The notes: generated from the letters alone by a model not told the origin. A stretch of DNA of 49,270 nt from an uncultured Mycoplasmatota bacterium (GCA_947643405.1 CANRVY010000008.1:1-49270), one strand, 5' to 3'. Numbered from the stretch's first letter, positions 15,884 to 25,763 are shown. A program made the numbers and translations.

Positions 15884-18734
15884 ATTTTTTCTGAAATACC
15901 TTTTGTATTTCACTTGAATGTTCTCTCATAAATGGAATTTGATCCACCAGCTTTAAAGCAGTTTTTAATTCCTCACTACTTAGTCTACTTTGCTTCAATT
16001 GCTTTCTGAGATTTTTTAAATCCTCTTTTGTAAAGCCACTAAACTCTGCATTTACAATATTCAAAGTTTCAAGCAAACTTCTTTCTATTGGAACATGAAT
16101 TCCATTATACATTGTTTCTTTTAATTTTGCGTAATTTGTTTTAAAATCTTCTTCCATAAATGTTTTCTCAAGCTTTCTTGTTTCAACATGAAATTTTATT
16201 TTTTTCCCAAACAATTTATAATTTAAATAAACAATTAAAGCCATAATAATTATCTGTGGAAGATGATTTCCTTGTCCCCAGCTTAAAACATTTTTTATAA
16301 AATCTTTTTCTCCTGATAAAGTTGTATTACTTACTTGTCTTTCTTCTGTTGTAATAAATGATTGTTCAGAATCGTCCTTTTTTTCTGCACTCAAAATTTT
16401 TTCAAAAAAATTCTTTTCTTTTTCATGTGCTGGAGTTACATCAATAATTTGACCTTCTTGGGTCATTGCCCAAGCATGGGCTTCACTCTCTGTTATTATC
16501 ATATCTTCTGAATTATAAAACCCCACTGTATAAATAAGTTCCTCATCTACGCCTACTGCTAAAGTAGCTGCCAAGTTACAAATAAGAGAATCTATCGAAG
16601 CAATTGTTTCATAAAATTCTTTCTCTTCTAATTGTTCAATTTGTTTAGATAATCCAGCATCTTCAATTGGAGTAAGAGAATATAATCGACTCTTTATAGC
16701 ACTAAAAATCTCATAATCAGACACTGAAGTTTCCAAACCCAATCCTGAAATAATAGCCGTTCTAATTTCTTCAGAAGGATACTCCGTATAGGAAGAAGTT
16801 TTTTCTAAATCTTCTACAAAACTATTTGGGAAACGCTTTGAAATTCCATAAGTACAACATATTTGAGGCTTTTCTATAGAATATAATGCCTCAATCGATG
16901 ATGAATAAATGCTAGGGTATGATAATAATACTTTTCCATCTTCAGAATATACTCTAATTTCTTTTCCTTGAGCATCAAGGTCTATGATCGTAATACTTGT
17001 AATTACATAGTTATCCCCAACTGGATAATATAGTTTTTTTAGCAATAATTGATTATTAACAATAGCATTCTCCAAGCTACTTTTAGAAATTCTATATTCT
17101 ACGCTAAATAAATCTTCTACTTCTTCCATCTCAGAAAAATTAATGTAATCATTTTCAATATTATATTTTACTTGACCACTTGCATAAGCCGCTGAAGTAG
17201 CATATTTAGTAGCAAAATAAATTGGTAGTGGTTCTTCTGTAAAAGAAGTTATTTTTGCTACTATTCTATCACTAGTTGCATTATCCTTTGAATCACCTGT
17301 CATACTATCTGAAATATCAAAATCAAAATCTAGATCACGCATTTTACGAAACAAATCTTTTAAGTGATTATATTCAAATTCAAATGAACGCAAATGAGGA
17401 GTTAATATCCATTCAATTACATTTTTACTAACAGATGAATCTTTATTACCCAAACAATATTGTTGAAACAAATCATAAGAAAGTCCAGTGATATATATCG
17501 TTACAAGAAACCCAAACGTGATACATATTCCTATATAAAAATTCGAAAATTGTTTTACATACTTATCAACAGTTGTATATAACCCTGGAACAGTTTTAAT
17601 CCTATGAGCTTTCTTTTCCTGATACATTTTATAAATATAATCATAAAAACTATGATTATTATCCTTTTTTAAAAAAACATTGTTTTTATCTTGACACAAA
17701 TAAAGATAAAATGCACTAATTCGTAATATTTCCTGATTGTCATTTTTAAAATTTGCTTGGTGTAAAAGCATTTGGTAATTTAATACCCCTAAGAAATCAT
17801 ATAAATCAGTAACAGCATTTCCAATAACTTCCCCTTTTGTATTTGTAGAAACAACATTCACAAATTTTCCTTTAATCGTTACATTTTGAAAGATTTTCCC
17901 ATGACTTCTATCTTTATAAGAACTATCGCTATTAATGATATACATTAATCTTTGATTCACAATCAACTTTAACAATTTTAAATTTCCATTTAATAAAAAT
18001 TGATCAACTGCGCTCTTAATTACTTGATCTGTTATATTTTCTGAAAGTAACATTATTTTTTTCTTATCTATTTTAAAAGCTTCTAATCGATGAATCAAAT
18101 TTCTTAAATCATCTGGATTTAGTACCAATAATGAGGTTCCAATTTCTGCTTTTATATCATAAGAATCTGTCTCTACATCTTCCATAACTTGGTTCTTCCC
18201 ACGGTCTAATAAATCAGCCATATTAACAGATAAAAAACAATCAAGATTGGCTTCTGGAAACAAATCTGCTACATCATTTTTCCTTAATAATATTTCCTGT
18301 ATATTATGAAGATCACATAATCGCGAAATTCTTTTTAATTTTTCTACATAGTCTTCTATCCCAATACTCCCATTTTCTTCATAGAAAATAGCAAGTCTTG
18401 TATCCTTAGAATGTTCGATTGGAAAACACTTTTTTTCTATAGCAGAAAGAGCTATTTTTTGCTTTATAATGTCTACATTAACCCCTAAAACTTCACGAAT
18501 TTGTTCTTGAGCTTCTTTTACTTTTTCAATCGGAGAAAATAAAGATCTGATTTTTTCATATATGATTACTCCACCATATAAGATTCTAGAAAACAGTAAA
18601 ATATTGGTTTTTATCAATTTTCGTTTCAAAGAAGTATCCGCTAAAACGCCTTCTCTTAATGCAATTGTATCAAATAAATCTCCATTTTGCTCTATTACTT
18701 CTAGACAGTTTTTTACTTTTTCATAATCATTCAT
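15873..18734 (-). CDS. Large membrane protein with transglutaminase-like domain
   Basis: This 953-residue protein has an N-terminal charged helical part, a membrane helix at about residues 400-425, an exported central region and a second membrane helix near residue 855 (PQIIIMALIVYLNYKLFG), then a cytoplasmic tail. In the exported part, SLICNLAATLAVG, EAHAWA and IIDVTP supply Cys, His and Asp in transglutaminase-like order (about 719, 753, 766). It follows a MoxR ATPase gene by 11 bases; MoxR plus membrane transglutaminase is a known pairing, usually with a DUF58/vWA protein that is absent here. The substrate is unknown. Confidence 0.65.
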   Translation of the reverse strand: MNDYEKVKNCLEVIEQNGDLFDTIALREGVLADTSLKRKLIKTNILLFSRILYGGVIIYEKIRSLFSPIEKVKEAQEQIREVLGVNVDIIKQKIALSAIEKKCFPIEHSKDTRLAIFYEENGSIGIEDYVEKLKRISRLCDLHNIQEILLRKNDVADLFPEANLDCFLSVNMADLLDRGKNQVMEDVETDSYDIKAEIGTSLLVLNPDDLRNLIHRLEAFKIDKKKIMLLSENITDQVIKSAVDQFLLNGNLKLLKLIVNQRLMYIINSDSSYKDRSHGKIFQNVTIKGKFVNVVSTNTKGEVIGNAVTDLYDFLGVLNYQMLLHQANFKNDNQEILRISAFYLYLCQDKNNVFLKKDNNHSFYDYIYKMYQEKKAHRIKTVPGLYTTVDKYVKQFSNFYIGICITFGFLVTIYITGLSYDLFQQYCLGNKDSSVSKNVIEWILTPHLRSFEFEYNHLKDLFRKMRDLDFDFDISDSMTGDSKDNATSDRIVAKITSFTEEPLPIYFATKYATSAAYASGQVKYNIENDYINFSEMEEVEDLFSVEYRISKSSLENAIVNNQLLLKKLYYPVGDNYVITSITIIDLDAQGKEIRVYSEDGKVLLSYPSIYSSSIEALYSIEKPQICCTYGISKRFPNSFVEDLEKTSSYTEYPSEEIRTAIISGLGLETSVSDYEIFSAIKSRLYSLTPIEDAGLSKQIEQLEEKEFYETIASIDSLICNLAATLAVGVDEELIYTVGFYNSEDMIITESEAHAWAMTQEGQIIDVTPAHEKEKNFFEKILSAEKKDDSEQSFITTEERQVSNTTLSGEKDFIKNVLSWGQGNHLPQIIIMALIVYLNYKLFGKKIKFHVETRKLEKTFMEEDFKTNYAKLKETMYNGIHVPIERSLLETLNIVNAEFSGFTKEDLKNLRKQLKQSRLSSEELKTALKLVDQIPFMREHSSEIQKVFQKKFDK

Positions 18735-18745
18735 ATTTATTTCCT

Positions 18746-19663
18746 CTAACGTCTTTTCATAAATAGTATTTTATTTTTCACTTCATCAAATTTATCTAAT
18801 ACTTGTTTTTCACCAATACAAGCAATATTCTGATCAATTCTATGCATATAAACATAATTTACAAAATCTACTATATCAGAAGGGAAAATCTGACTTCTTC
18901 CATTCCGAAGCGCTGTAAGCTTCGCTAATTTAAGAGCAAATTTATGTGCCCTGATGTTAGAACCTCCAAACAATCTTTGACCATCTAAAGTCATAGAATC
19001 AATAAAACGGAATATTTGCATCATAATATCTTCATCTTGTTTCTCTGTCATAAAGGTAGAAACTGCATATGCTGCTTCTACTAATTCGTCTAACTTCAAA
19101 TGACTTTCTGTTTTAGATTCAAATCCACTAAAAAATAGTTTTCTTTTTTCGTCTTCTGTTAATTCATCAAAGTATATATTAATATCAAAACGATCATAAA
19201 CTGCTTGTGGAACATTAAAAACACCCGCTATATCTGCACTATTTTGAGTTGCAAGTACATAAAAATCATGAAATTTATACTTTTCTCCCCCTATACTCAT
19301 CTGTTTTTCAGCAAATAACTCTATAAAAGTTGATTGCACTTTTCCACTAGCTCTATTAAATTCATCAACTTGTAGTAATTGCATATCTTGCCTATTTTTC
19401 AGTTGTTCTTGAACATCACTTGGAATCATATCAGATGTAACAGAAATTCGTTCAGAATTAAAACTTGTTGCCAAAAAATTAGATATTGTTGTTTTTCCTA
19501 CTCCTGTATTTCCAGTCATCAAAATTTTACTACTCGTATCACAAAGTATGGAAGAAGCAATTGCATTCTTTGCCTTTGACTGACCTATCAAAACTTGATC
19601 TAACGCAGTAAGTGTAGAATGATAGATTTCGAGTACACTTTCTATTGCTTTTCTTGTTATCAT
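18746..19663 (-). CDS. MoxR family AAA+ ATPase
   Basis: This 305-residue AAA+ protein has Walker A GNTGVGKT (51-58), Walker B LLQVDEFNRA (about 96-105) and the MoxR-type sensor stretch FYVLATQNSADIAGVFNVP followed by an Arg finger region VYDRFDI. MoxR ATPases act as chaperones for partner membrane or vWA proteins; here the partner is the transglutaminase-like protein directly downstream. The start at 19663 has GGGGGATTATA before it. The longer frame to 19693 would begin upstream of the predicted transcript start and is rejected. Confidence 0.85.
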   Translation of the reverse strand: MITRKAIESVLEIYHSTLTALDQVLIGQSKAKNAIASSILCDTSSKILMTGNTGVGKTTISNFLATSFNSERISVTSDMIPSDVQEQLKNRQDMQLLQVDEFNRASGKVQSTFIELFAEKQMSIGGEKYKFHDFYVLATQNSADIAGVFNVPQAVYDRFDINIYFDELTEDEKRKLFFSGFESKTESHLKLDELVEAAYAVSTFMTEKQDEDIMMQIFRFIDSMTLDGQRLFGGSNIRAHKFALKLAKLTALRNGRSQIFPSDIVDFVNYVYMHRIDQNIACIGEKQVLDKFDEVKNKILFMKRR

Positions 19664-19688
19664 TATAATCCCCCTTTTTTGCCACGCT

Positions 19689-19717
19689 ATCATAGCATAT
19701 CACCAATAAATTGTCAA
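19689..19717 (-). promoter_or_regulatory. Promoter of the moxR/transglutaminase operon
   Basis: On the minus strand TTGACA (19712-19717), a 17-base spacer ending in TGC, and TATGAT (19689-19694) form a strong promoter with an extended -10. The predicted start of transcription is about 20 bases before the MoxR start codon at 19663. Confidence 0.85.
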
Positions 19718-19846
19718 TAATTGTTCCTAACAAAAAAATTGTAACAACTGTACAATTTTTCTATGTAATCCTAAAATGTAATTGAAAAGATTCCTTTCTC
19801 CTATTACCATTATCAACAAACTCTGAAACATGACATTCGAATTCTT

Positions 19847-21058
19847 CTATTCTAAATAAGACTTATGTATGATCAATGTAATGACACAATGTTCTAAAAA
19901 AGAATTCGTCATAATTAATTTGCCTTGAAACTTTCCATGTTTCCCAAAGCTATTATCTACCTTCAATTGAATGATTTTTCCATCTTTTACCAAAACACCA
20001 GTAATACACATTGCATGATCATAATTAACAGTATCCAACAATAATCTTTTATTTTTATGAATATTTCTAATATGTAATAAATGAGAAATATTATATAGTT
20101 GATCATCTAATATATTAATATCATAATCCAAGGTTGTTGATTCTTCTGAAGAAAACCAAACACTAACGTTATTTCTTAATTGTTTTATAATTGCTTCTTT
20201 TATTTTAGCTAATGGCAAATGCAATATTTTTTCATTATCATTTAAATAGATATTTGGTAAAAAAGAATAACTTTCAAGGAACACCTCTTTTTGATATGGA
20301 GTTACAGTTACAAATTCGTCTAAACAATCCTTTAAATATTGATTTTTAAATTCTAATGGTGTATAAGTTCTTCCATCATATTCAAAGTCTATTGGAGGAA
20401 CACCATAAACTTTTGATAAAAATTGAAATACTTCATACATGAATTCCTCTTTTTTGGCCATTTTTTCTGACTTGGAATCTATTTTTATCAATCCTATTGC
20501 ATCTTCTTTCATCTTACGTCTTAAAAGCTCAATTGTTAATGAATCATTATAATTAGAATCTAATTCCTTCATATCTGTTACTGGAACAATACCATATTTA
20601 TTTACAATTTCCCTACAAGAATGAAATGTTCCGAAACTTCCTATATAAAAGTTTGCTTTATTTATAATTATATCTATAGATAAATTATCGCAGCTTATTA
20701 ATTCATTATATAATGAATTTGCTTTCTCTAACTTATCATAAAAATTAATATAATTTGAGGACAAATCTAAATGTTCTATATCCAATTCTGTGTTCTTTCT
20801 CAATATATCTTTTACAACTCTAAGAAACGCAAAAATATTACACTGATAACTACCTAATTGATTATATATTTTGCACTCTGAAACTTCTATATTAAATGCA
20901 AACTCAAAATTATTCATTCTTTCATTATCAATACTTGCTTTTAAAATTCCTTGTGTTCTTATTTTAGATTCTATTTCTATATTTTTCTGATTTTGACAAT
21001 ATTGATTATGAAATTGCAAGACTTCATCCCTTGTTATTTCTGTTTTCACATCATTCAC
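19847..21058 (-). CDS. PepC/bleomycin-hydrolase-like cysteine peptidase (C1B)
   Basis: This is a 403-residue protein related to aminopeptidase C. The catalytic set is visible: Cys73 in NQLGSYQCNIFAF (the family motif is NQxxSGRCWxFA), His348 in DHAMCITGV and Asn369 in VDNSFGKHGKFQG. The flanking Arg and Trp of the family motif are changed, and the protein is somewhat shorter than typical PepC, so it is a divergent member, probably a cytoplasmic aminopeptidase. The start is GTG, overlapping the TGA of the upstream TudS-like gene (GTGA), implying coupled translation. Confidence 0.75.
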   Translation of the reverse strand: MNDVKTEITRDEVLQFHNQYCQNQKNIEIESKIRTQGILKASIDNERMNNFEFAFNIEVSECKIYNQLGSYQCNIFAFLRVVKDILRKNTELDIEHLDLSSNYINFYDKLEKANSLYNELISCDNLSIDIIINKANFYIGSFGTFHSCREIVNKYGIVPVTDMKELDSNYNDSLTIELLRRKMKEDAIGLIKIDSKSEKMAKKEEFMYEVFQFLSKVYGVPPIDFEYDGRTYTPLEFKNQYLKDCLDEFVTVTPYQKEVFLESYSFLPNIYLNDNEKILHLPLAKIKEAIIKQLRNNVSVWFSSEESTTLDYDINILDDQLYNISHLLHIRNIHKNKRLLLDTVNYDHAMCITGVLVKDGKIIQLKVDNSFGKHGKFQGKLIMTNSFLEHCVITLIIHKSYLE

Positions 21059-21591
21059 CTCTTATTTTTCTCTCCTATTTTATGAATCTCTGCTTCTAAT
21101 TGTTTGAAAGACTTATGAATATATTTTCTATTAATTCCAATAATTGGCACATCATATTTTTTAATTTTGGAATATAATTTTTCCATAAAAATTCCTTTTC
21201 GATTTACATTACCATGATTTGTATATATGTAATTGACAGAGCAAGAAGGTGACTGTTCAATTCCTAGAATTGCGACTATTTTGTAATTTGATTTTATAAT
21301 CTCTTTTATTTGATTTGCTACGTTTTCAGCTAGCTTTTCACAATGAATATTAAATTCCTCTATATCATATTTTTTTAATCCCATTGGTTCTCGAATTAAT
21401 TGATTATGAAAACTACTCTCTGCACAAGGCATTTGAATCATATTAATATCATTTTCTATAATAAGTTCTACAAAAGGTTTTATAGAACTTTTCCATTCAT
21501 ATTTTACAAGCCCTTGTGCTTGATAAGCTTGCGCTAATAGACAAAACGGTACAAACACAAAATATTTACTTCTATTATCCACCATAAACAT
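21055..21591 (-). CDS. TudS/DUF523-related putative desulfidase
   Basis: This protein of about 178 residues has three conserved-looking Cys in the spacing of the TudS/DUF523 group: VPFCLLAQ near the N-terminus, IQMPCAESSF in the middle and GIEQSPSCSVNY further on, followed by GIFMEKLYSKI. In TudS three Cys hold a 4Fe-4S cluster used to remove sulfur from thiouracil. The substrate here is unknown. It is co-transcribed with the PepC-like gene by a four-base overlap. The start could be 21591 or the ATG at 21585; GGAG lies just upstream of both. Confidence 0.6.
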   Translation of the reverse strand: MFMVDNRSKYFVFVPFCLLAQAYQAQGLVKYEWKSSIKPFVELIIENDINMIQMPCAESSFHNQLIREPMGLKKYDIEEFNIHCEKLAENVANQIKEIIKSNYKIVAILGIEQSPSCSVNYIYTNHGNVNRKGIFMEKLYSKIKKYDVPIIGINRKYIHKSFKQLEAEIHKIGEKNKR

Positions 21592-21665
21592 ATTTCTCCA
21601 ATTTTTTTCTTGTCAATCAATAATGCTTTCCTTTCAAAAACAATATCAAACAAATAATTTTTCTT

Positions 21666-23342
21666 TTACCTTTTTGTAAACCACTTTATAGAAAAGAAAG
21701 CATTTTCTTTCTTACTTAAATTTCTAATCAACAAAGTTGTTCTATGATTTTTATTTGGATTATCTGGAGATTCACAAATATATAACTTTTTATCATCTAA
21801 ATTTATATGACTAAATATTTTTTCCCCACTTAAATCCCATTCTAATACAATGTTATTTTGATTTGTTTGGACTTCCTGTATATTTTTAAGATATGGATAC
21901 CCTTTTAATTCTGAAAAAGACATATTTTTTATTTTTGTAACTAAACTAGCATCACAATGAAAAAAATAATCTATGATGTTATCTTTAGAAGATGTTACCA
22001 TTATCTCATCATTTAACTCATTAGATAAAAGTTGAACTTTTCTTAACATTTCTATTTCTTCATATACATCTTCGACTTTTACGCAAATCATATCACTATT
22101 ATAATCGGTTACAAAGCTCTTACATGTCAAGTTTTGGTCAACGCCATTTACCACAATTGTATTATGAGCATAAGTTCTTTTATAAAACTCTTTTGAGATA
22201 GAACTTCCATATCCAGAGCTAGATAAATCATGTGTTAAAAAATGAGAACCATATTTTATTTCAATATTCAATTTATCTGGATGGGCATGATTTATATCGT
22301 TGTCTTGATATTTAATAAAAACATTCCAATATTTATTTTTCAAGATAGAAAATCCTGTATCTACCAAATGAATGGTATTTGATAAGTTTTTCTTTTCATC
22401 AATGGAATTTAGTACTTCCACAAACTCATTTTCAAATAATCGATTTCCCAATTTAAACACTTCTAGATAATTAGATAAATGAAGATTTGGCCATCCATCA
22501 TTTGGACTTGGTAAGGAACAATCTGCAAAGCTACATTGATAAACTTGAGACAGCATCTTTTTTGCGATATCATAATATTTTTCAGGAATGATATAATGAT
22601 ATTCTTTCGCTATTATGAATAATTCTAAAATTGGTTTTAAAATAAACAAATGATAGTGAAAGGAACCCTCAAACCAAAAATAATCTTTTGTAATTCCATG
22701 ATCTAACTGATTATAGAAAGAAAATGGAGAGTGAAACGCATAATTTAGCAGTTCTTCATTTCTAGAAACAATTCCCATCATTCCAATTGCACATATTTCA
22801 TAGCAATCTATATTATGAATTCTATTAACTTGCGATTTTAATAAATGATATATATCTGGAAATAAAAAATCATAAATCTTTTTCTTGATTTCTTTATTTA
22901 AATAATGGTTTATATGATGTATACAATTTACGATTTTAATTGCAATCATAGCCTCATTTAATCCCTGTGCTGTTATCCTTCCACAACGATTAGAAGAGCC
23001 CAGATTAGAATCAAATATTTTTCCCTCTTTATTATGAATTTTAAAATATCGATAATTAGAAGAATAGTATTCTAAAGCCTCTTCTATATATTTTAAATAT
23101 TCTTCTTTTTTCTCTAATAAGTACTGCTTAGAATATTCTTCTAAATGACCAAAAATATGATACCTATATTTTGTGACCCATGCTCTCCTTCTTTTATCAT
23201 CGTGGTATCTATAATGGCAAATAGGACATTCAAAATCGTCACTATTATTTCGATCAAAATTTAATTCTGCTCCATCCTTATCACAATAATAATCATGTAT
23301 CCAACCACTCATCCATTTATAGTCATCTTTAAACGTTATCAT
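21666..23342 (-). CDS. Heparinase II/III-like family protein
   Basis: This protein of about 558 residues begins with a small Cys-containing segment (YYCDKDGAELNF, FECPICHYRY: a CxxC pair that may bind zinc), then a helical alpha-toroid region. The C-terminal beta-sandwich contains NHAHPDKLNIEIKYG and a YAHNTIVVNGVDQ motif typical of the heparinase II/III fold. Such enzymes are polysaccharide lyases, but no signal peptide is seen, so an intracellular or unusual role is likely. The ATG at 23342 follows GGTGGTG; the longer frame to 23420 lacks a ribosome site. Confidence 0.75.
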   Translation of the reverse strand: MITFKDDYKWMSGWIHDYYCDKDGAELNFDRNNSDDFECPICHYRYHDDKRRRAWVTKYRYHIFGHLEEYSKQYLLEKKEEYLKYIEEALEYYSSNYRYFKIHNKEGKIFDSNLGSSNRCGRITAQGLNEAMIAIKIVNCIHHINHYLNKEIKKKIYDFLFPDIYHLLKSQVNRIHNIDCYEICAIGMMGIVSRNEELLNYAFHSPFSFYNQLDHGITKDYFWFEGSFHYHLFILKPILELFIIAKEYHYIIPEKYYDIAKKMLSQVYQCSFADCSLPSPNDGWPNLHLSNYLEVFKLGNRLFENEFVEVLNSIDEKKNLSNTIHLVDTGFSILKNKYWNVFIKYQDNDINHAHPDKLNIEIKYGSHFLTHDLSSSGYGSSISKEFYKRTYAHNTIVVNGVDQNLTCKSFVTDYNSDMICVKVEDVYEEIEMLRKVQLLSNELNDEIMVTSSKDNIIDYFFHCDASLVTKIKNMSFSELKGYPYLKNIQEVQTNQNNIVLEWDLSGEKIFSHINLDDKKLYICESPDNPNKNHRTTLLIRNLSKKENAFFSIKWFTKR

Positions 23343-23482
23343 AAGCACCACCATTATTTTAAAAATTCTATTTTCTACATTATACCGCAATTTAAAGCAA
23401 AATAAAATCAACTTTTCCATGAAAAGATGATCCTATTTTCTATTACCATGCACTTTAAATATTATTTATAAAATACAAAACT

Positions 23483-24286
23483 TTAAATTTCTATTTCTAG
23501 TCCAACTCCCACTTCTTGGATAGGAAGTTCTTTTGCCATTTCAATTTTTGCTTTTAAAGATACGCAATGACATGGATATAACAATTTTATATCATTATCT
23601 TTTAAATATTGAATTGTTTTTTCCAACCTTTCATCTATATCAAATAAATGAAATCCCCCAATAACACCATAAATTCTAGTTTCATTGCAAACCTTCTTGG
23701 CATATTCAATAATATTACAAATCCCACTATGAGAACAGCCTGTTATAATAAATAATCCTTGGTCGCCTTTATATACAATCGCAGAATCATCTTTTATGAT
23801 ATCATCAACTTTTTCTCCATCAATGATACTTTTTCCAATAGAATACCTTGGTTCAAAGTTATTTAGACATGGGATTTCTCCTAAAAAAACAATATGATCA
23901 TTTATTACAATTGGCTTATTGGATAATTTTAAATTACAAAGATTAGAAAGTTCTTTTTTTGACAAAGGACTTCCTATATATAATCCTGTTGCATCCTCTT
24001 TGTATTCAAAACATTCAGGATGCGCTATTATTTCAATGTCTTTTTTTTCTTTCAGAAAATATTTTAATCCTCTTGTATGATCATCATGTCCATGAGATAT
24101 TATCAATTTATGGACTCCGCTTAAATCAATATTCATTTTTTCTGCATTCTTTATGAAAGCATCAGAATAACCAGTATCAAATAATATTTTTTCTTGATCA
24201 TCTTCAATATAATAACTTACTGCTGGTTCTCCCAAATAATACATATCTATAAAAGTATTATTATCTTCTAAAACCTTTAATTTCAT
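23483..24286 (-). CDS. Metallo-beta-lactamase-fold hydrolase
   Basis: This protein of about 267 residues carries the zinc-binding motif HGHDDH (residues 65-70), then HPECFEY, ITGCSHSGICNI and a GVIGGFHLFD/CHC region. This pattern is typical of the MBL-fold group annotated as dihydropteridine-related or general hydrolases. The substrate cannot be told. ATG at 24292 or 24286 are both possible behind GGGAG; the second gives the better spacing. It stands alone between the heparinase-like and the putative ART-fold genes. Confidence 0.75.
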   Translation of the reverse strand: MKLKVLEDNNTFIDMYYLGEPAVSYYIEDDQEKILFDTGYSDAFIKNAEKMNIDLSGVHKLIISHGHDDHTRGLKYFLKEKKDIEIIAHPECFEYKEDATGLYIGSPLSKKELSNLCNLKLSNKPIVINDHIVFLGEIPCLNNFEPRYSIGKSIIDGEKVDDIIKDDSAIVYKGDQGLFIITGCSHSGICNIIEYAKKVCNETRIYGVIGGFHLFDIDERLEKTIQYLKDNDIKLLYPCHCVSLKAKIEMAKELPIQEVGVGLEIEI

Positions 24287-24317
24287 AACCATTCATCTCC
24301 CAATCCAATATATTTTT

Positions 24318-25046
24318 TTAACATAAACTTTTCTTTTCCAAATCATAAAGATAATATTCATACAAAAATTCACAATTTGTTTTTACATATTCTATATTTT
24401 TTTCTATTATTCCAATCAATATTTCATTTGCATTATCTATATTACCCTCTTTTAATAATTCAATTTTTTTAGGGTCTATTACTTTATTTGTATAAGTATG
24501 CATATTCCAATATTCCATTTTATAATCTTTTAAATTACTACTCTTAGGATATAATAATTTAAGAAAAGACTCATAGTAAGTTTTTTTCACTTCATCTATA
24601 TCATTATAATCAAAATCTACTTTTTCTTCCAAATCTAAAATTAGAAAAATGCTTTCTTCTAAAATTTTCCTCATCTTAGAATACGCCATTAAACGTTTCT
24701 TCTTAGAAGCTAACGATTTTTTTACCATACTATTTGGAATTGCTTTAATACAAAATGGCATTCTCATATAAATTACTGTTCCAAACCAATACTTAAAGTT
24801 GCCTGTACTAATTTTAGCTGTTAACCACCTTAACCATACATCCATAATGGTTATGATTCCTTTTTCTCCTTGCGCAAAAAATACTTTCGAAGTCCTTTCC
24901 ACATATAAAGCATTTTCTCCAATCCTTGGTTCCAAGCCATTTTTTAAAATAGTACCTAGATTATCTTTACATGTGTAATGAAAAAAAGTATGTTTTAAAT
25001 CTATTTCTGAAATATCTTTAGTAACTATATTCTTTTCCATACTCAT
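24318..25046 (-). CDS. Uncharacterised protein with possible ADP-ribosyltransferase-like fold
   Basis: This protein of about 242 residues has an N-terminal FFHYTCKDNLGTILKNGLEPRIG, then VERTSKVFFAQG. A His-Tyr-Thr motif followed by a helix and xxGLxPxxG occurs in several ADP-ribosyltransferase-like and RNA 2'-phosphotransferase-like folds, so this is a fold-level guess only. The rest is charged and helical with no membrane segment. The start at 25046 follows GAGGAGTAGT. No partner gene is apparent, so a toxin role cannot be claimed. Confidence 0.45.
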   Translation of the reverse strand: MSMEKNIVTKDISEIDLKHTFFHYTCKDNLGTILKNGLEPRIGENALYVERTSKVFFAQGEKGIITIMDVWLRWLTAKISTGNFKYWFGTVIYMRMPFCIKAIPNSMVKKSLASKKKRLMAYSKMRKILEESIFLILDLEEKVDFDYNDIDEVKKTYYESFLKLLYPKSSNLKDYKMEYWNMHTYTNKVIDPKKIELLKEGNIDNANEILIGIIEKNIEYVKTNCEFLYEYYLYDLEKKSLC

Positions 25047-25117
25047 ACTACTCCTCACAAATTGTTATTTTCTCTTTTCATTACATAATCTGATATCAAA
25101 CTGGCGTGGTTAAAATT

Positions 25118-25146
25118 ACAATAAAGGAAATTTGCACTAAGGTCAA
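25118..25146 (-). promoter_or_regulatory. Possible promoter of the putative ART-fold gene
   Basis: On the minus strand TTGACC (25141-25146) and TATTGT (25118-25123) are 17 bases apart, leaving an untranslated leader of roughly 65 bases before the start at 25046. Confidence 0.5.
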
Positions 25147-25216
25147 TTCTTAAATCAATTATAACATCATTTTATAGTTTTGTGCATAATAATCCAATCT
25201 TTGAAATAAATTTGGA

Positions 25217-25732
25217 TTATTTATCTCGTTTTATAAAATATATACCTAATACTGAAGTAATCACTATCATGATTATTGGTGCGACTTTAAAGAATATCCA
25301 CTCAAATGAATGCCATAATGTTCCAATAATAGACCATTCAGGATCGCTATAATCCCATGATTGATATGGGCTTCCTAATACAACCAATAATATAAAAAGT
25401 AATATAACACTAGCATCTAGAATTATTAAAAAATGAATTATTCTTTTTATTTTTCGTTTTTGTTTTATAGACAGTTGTTCATTAATAACTTCTAATTTTT
25501 CTGATATTACTTTTATATCATTTCTTTCTTTTTCTTCGATGTTTTCACCTAATATTGTACTAATTGGGGTTTCAAAAATTTCAGATATAGATATAAGCAT
25601 TTCAGCATCTGGAACAGATAATCCTTGTTCCCATTTTGAGATTGTTTGTCTAACAACATTCAACTTAATACTTAATTCTTCCTGTGAAAGACCTTTATTT
25701 TTTCTTAAAGTTTTTAAATTATCTTTTAGCAT
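25217..25732 (-). CDS. XRE-family regulator with C-terminal membrane helices
   Basis: This 171-residue protein has an N-terminal helix-turn-helix (residues 4-58: LKTLRKNKGLSQEELSIKLN, VRQTISKWEQG) followed by a linker and two hydrophobic segments (about 97-120 and 148-166). Membrane-anchored XRE proteins of this type are common in Bacillota and usually regulate small adjacent membrane or stress genes. A palindrome overlapping its own -35 region suggests autoregulation. AAAGGAGAAAG precedes the start. Confidence 0.8.
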   Translation of the reverse strand: MLKDNLKTLRKNKGLSQEELSIKLNVVRQTISKWEQGLSVPDAEMLISISEIFETPISTILGENIEEKERNDIKVISEKLEVINEQLSIKQKRKIKRIIHFLIILDASVILLFILLVVLGSPYQSWDYSDPEWSIIGTLWHSFEWIFFKVAPIIMIVITSVLGIYFIKRDK

Positions 25733-25763
25733 TTTATCTTTCTCCTTTCAACAAATTAAGTTT

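Noticed and set aside
15873-21060. Possible alternative genetic code (TGA as Trp), as in Mollicutes
   Set aside because: TGA ends the 953-residue gene at 15873 and the gene at 21055, and Trp is read from TGG in long genes.
24318-25732. Toxin-antitoxin pair of the ART-like and XRE genes
   Set aside because: The genes are 170 bases apart, each with its own promoter, and the XRE protein is a membrane-type regulator, so no pairing is supported.
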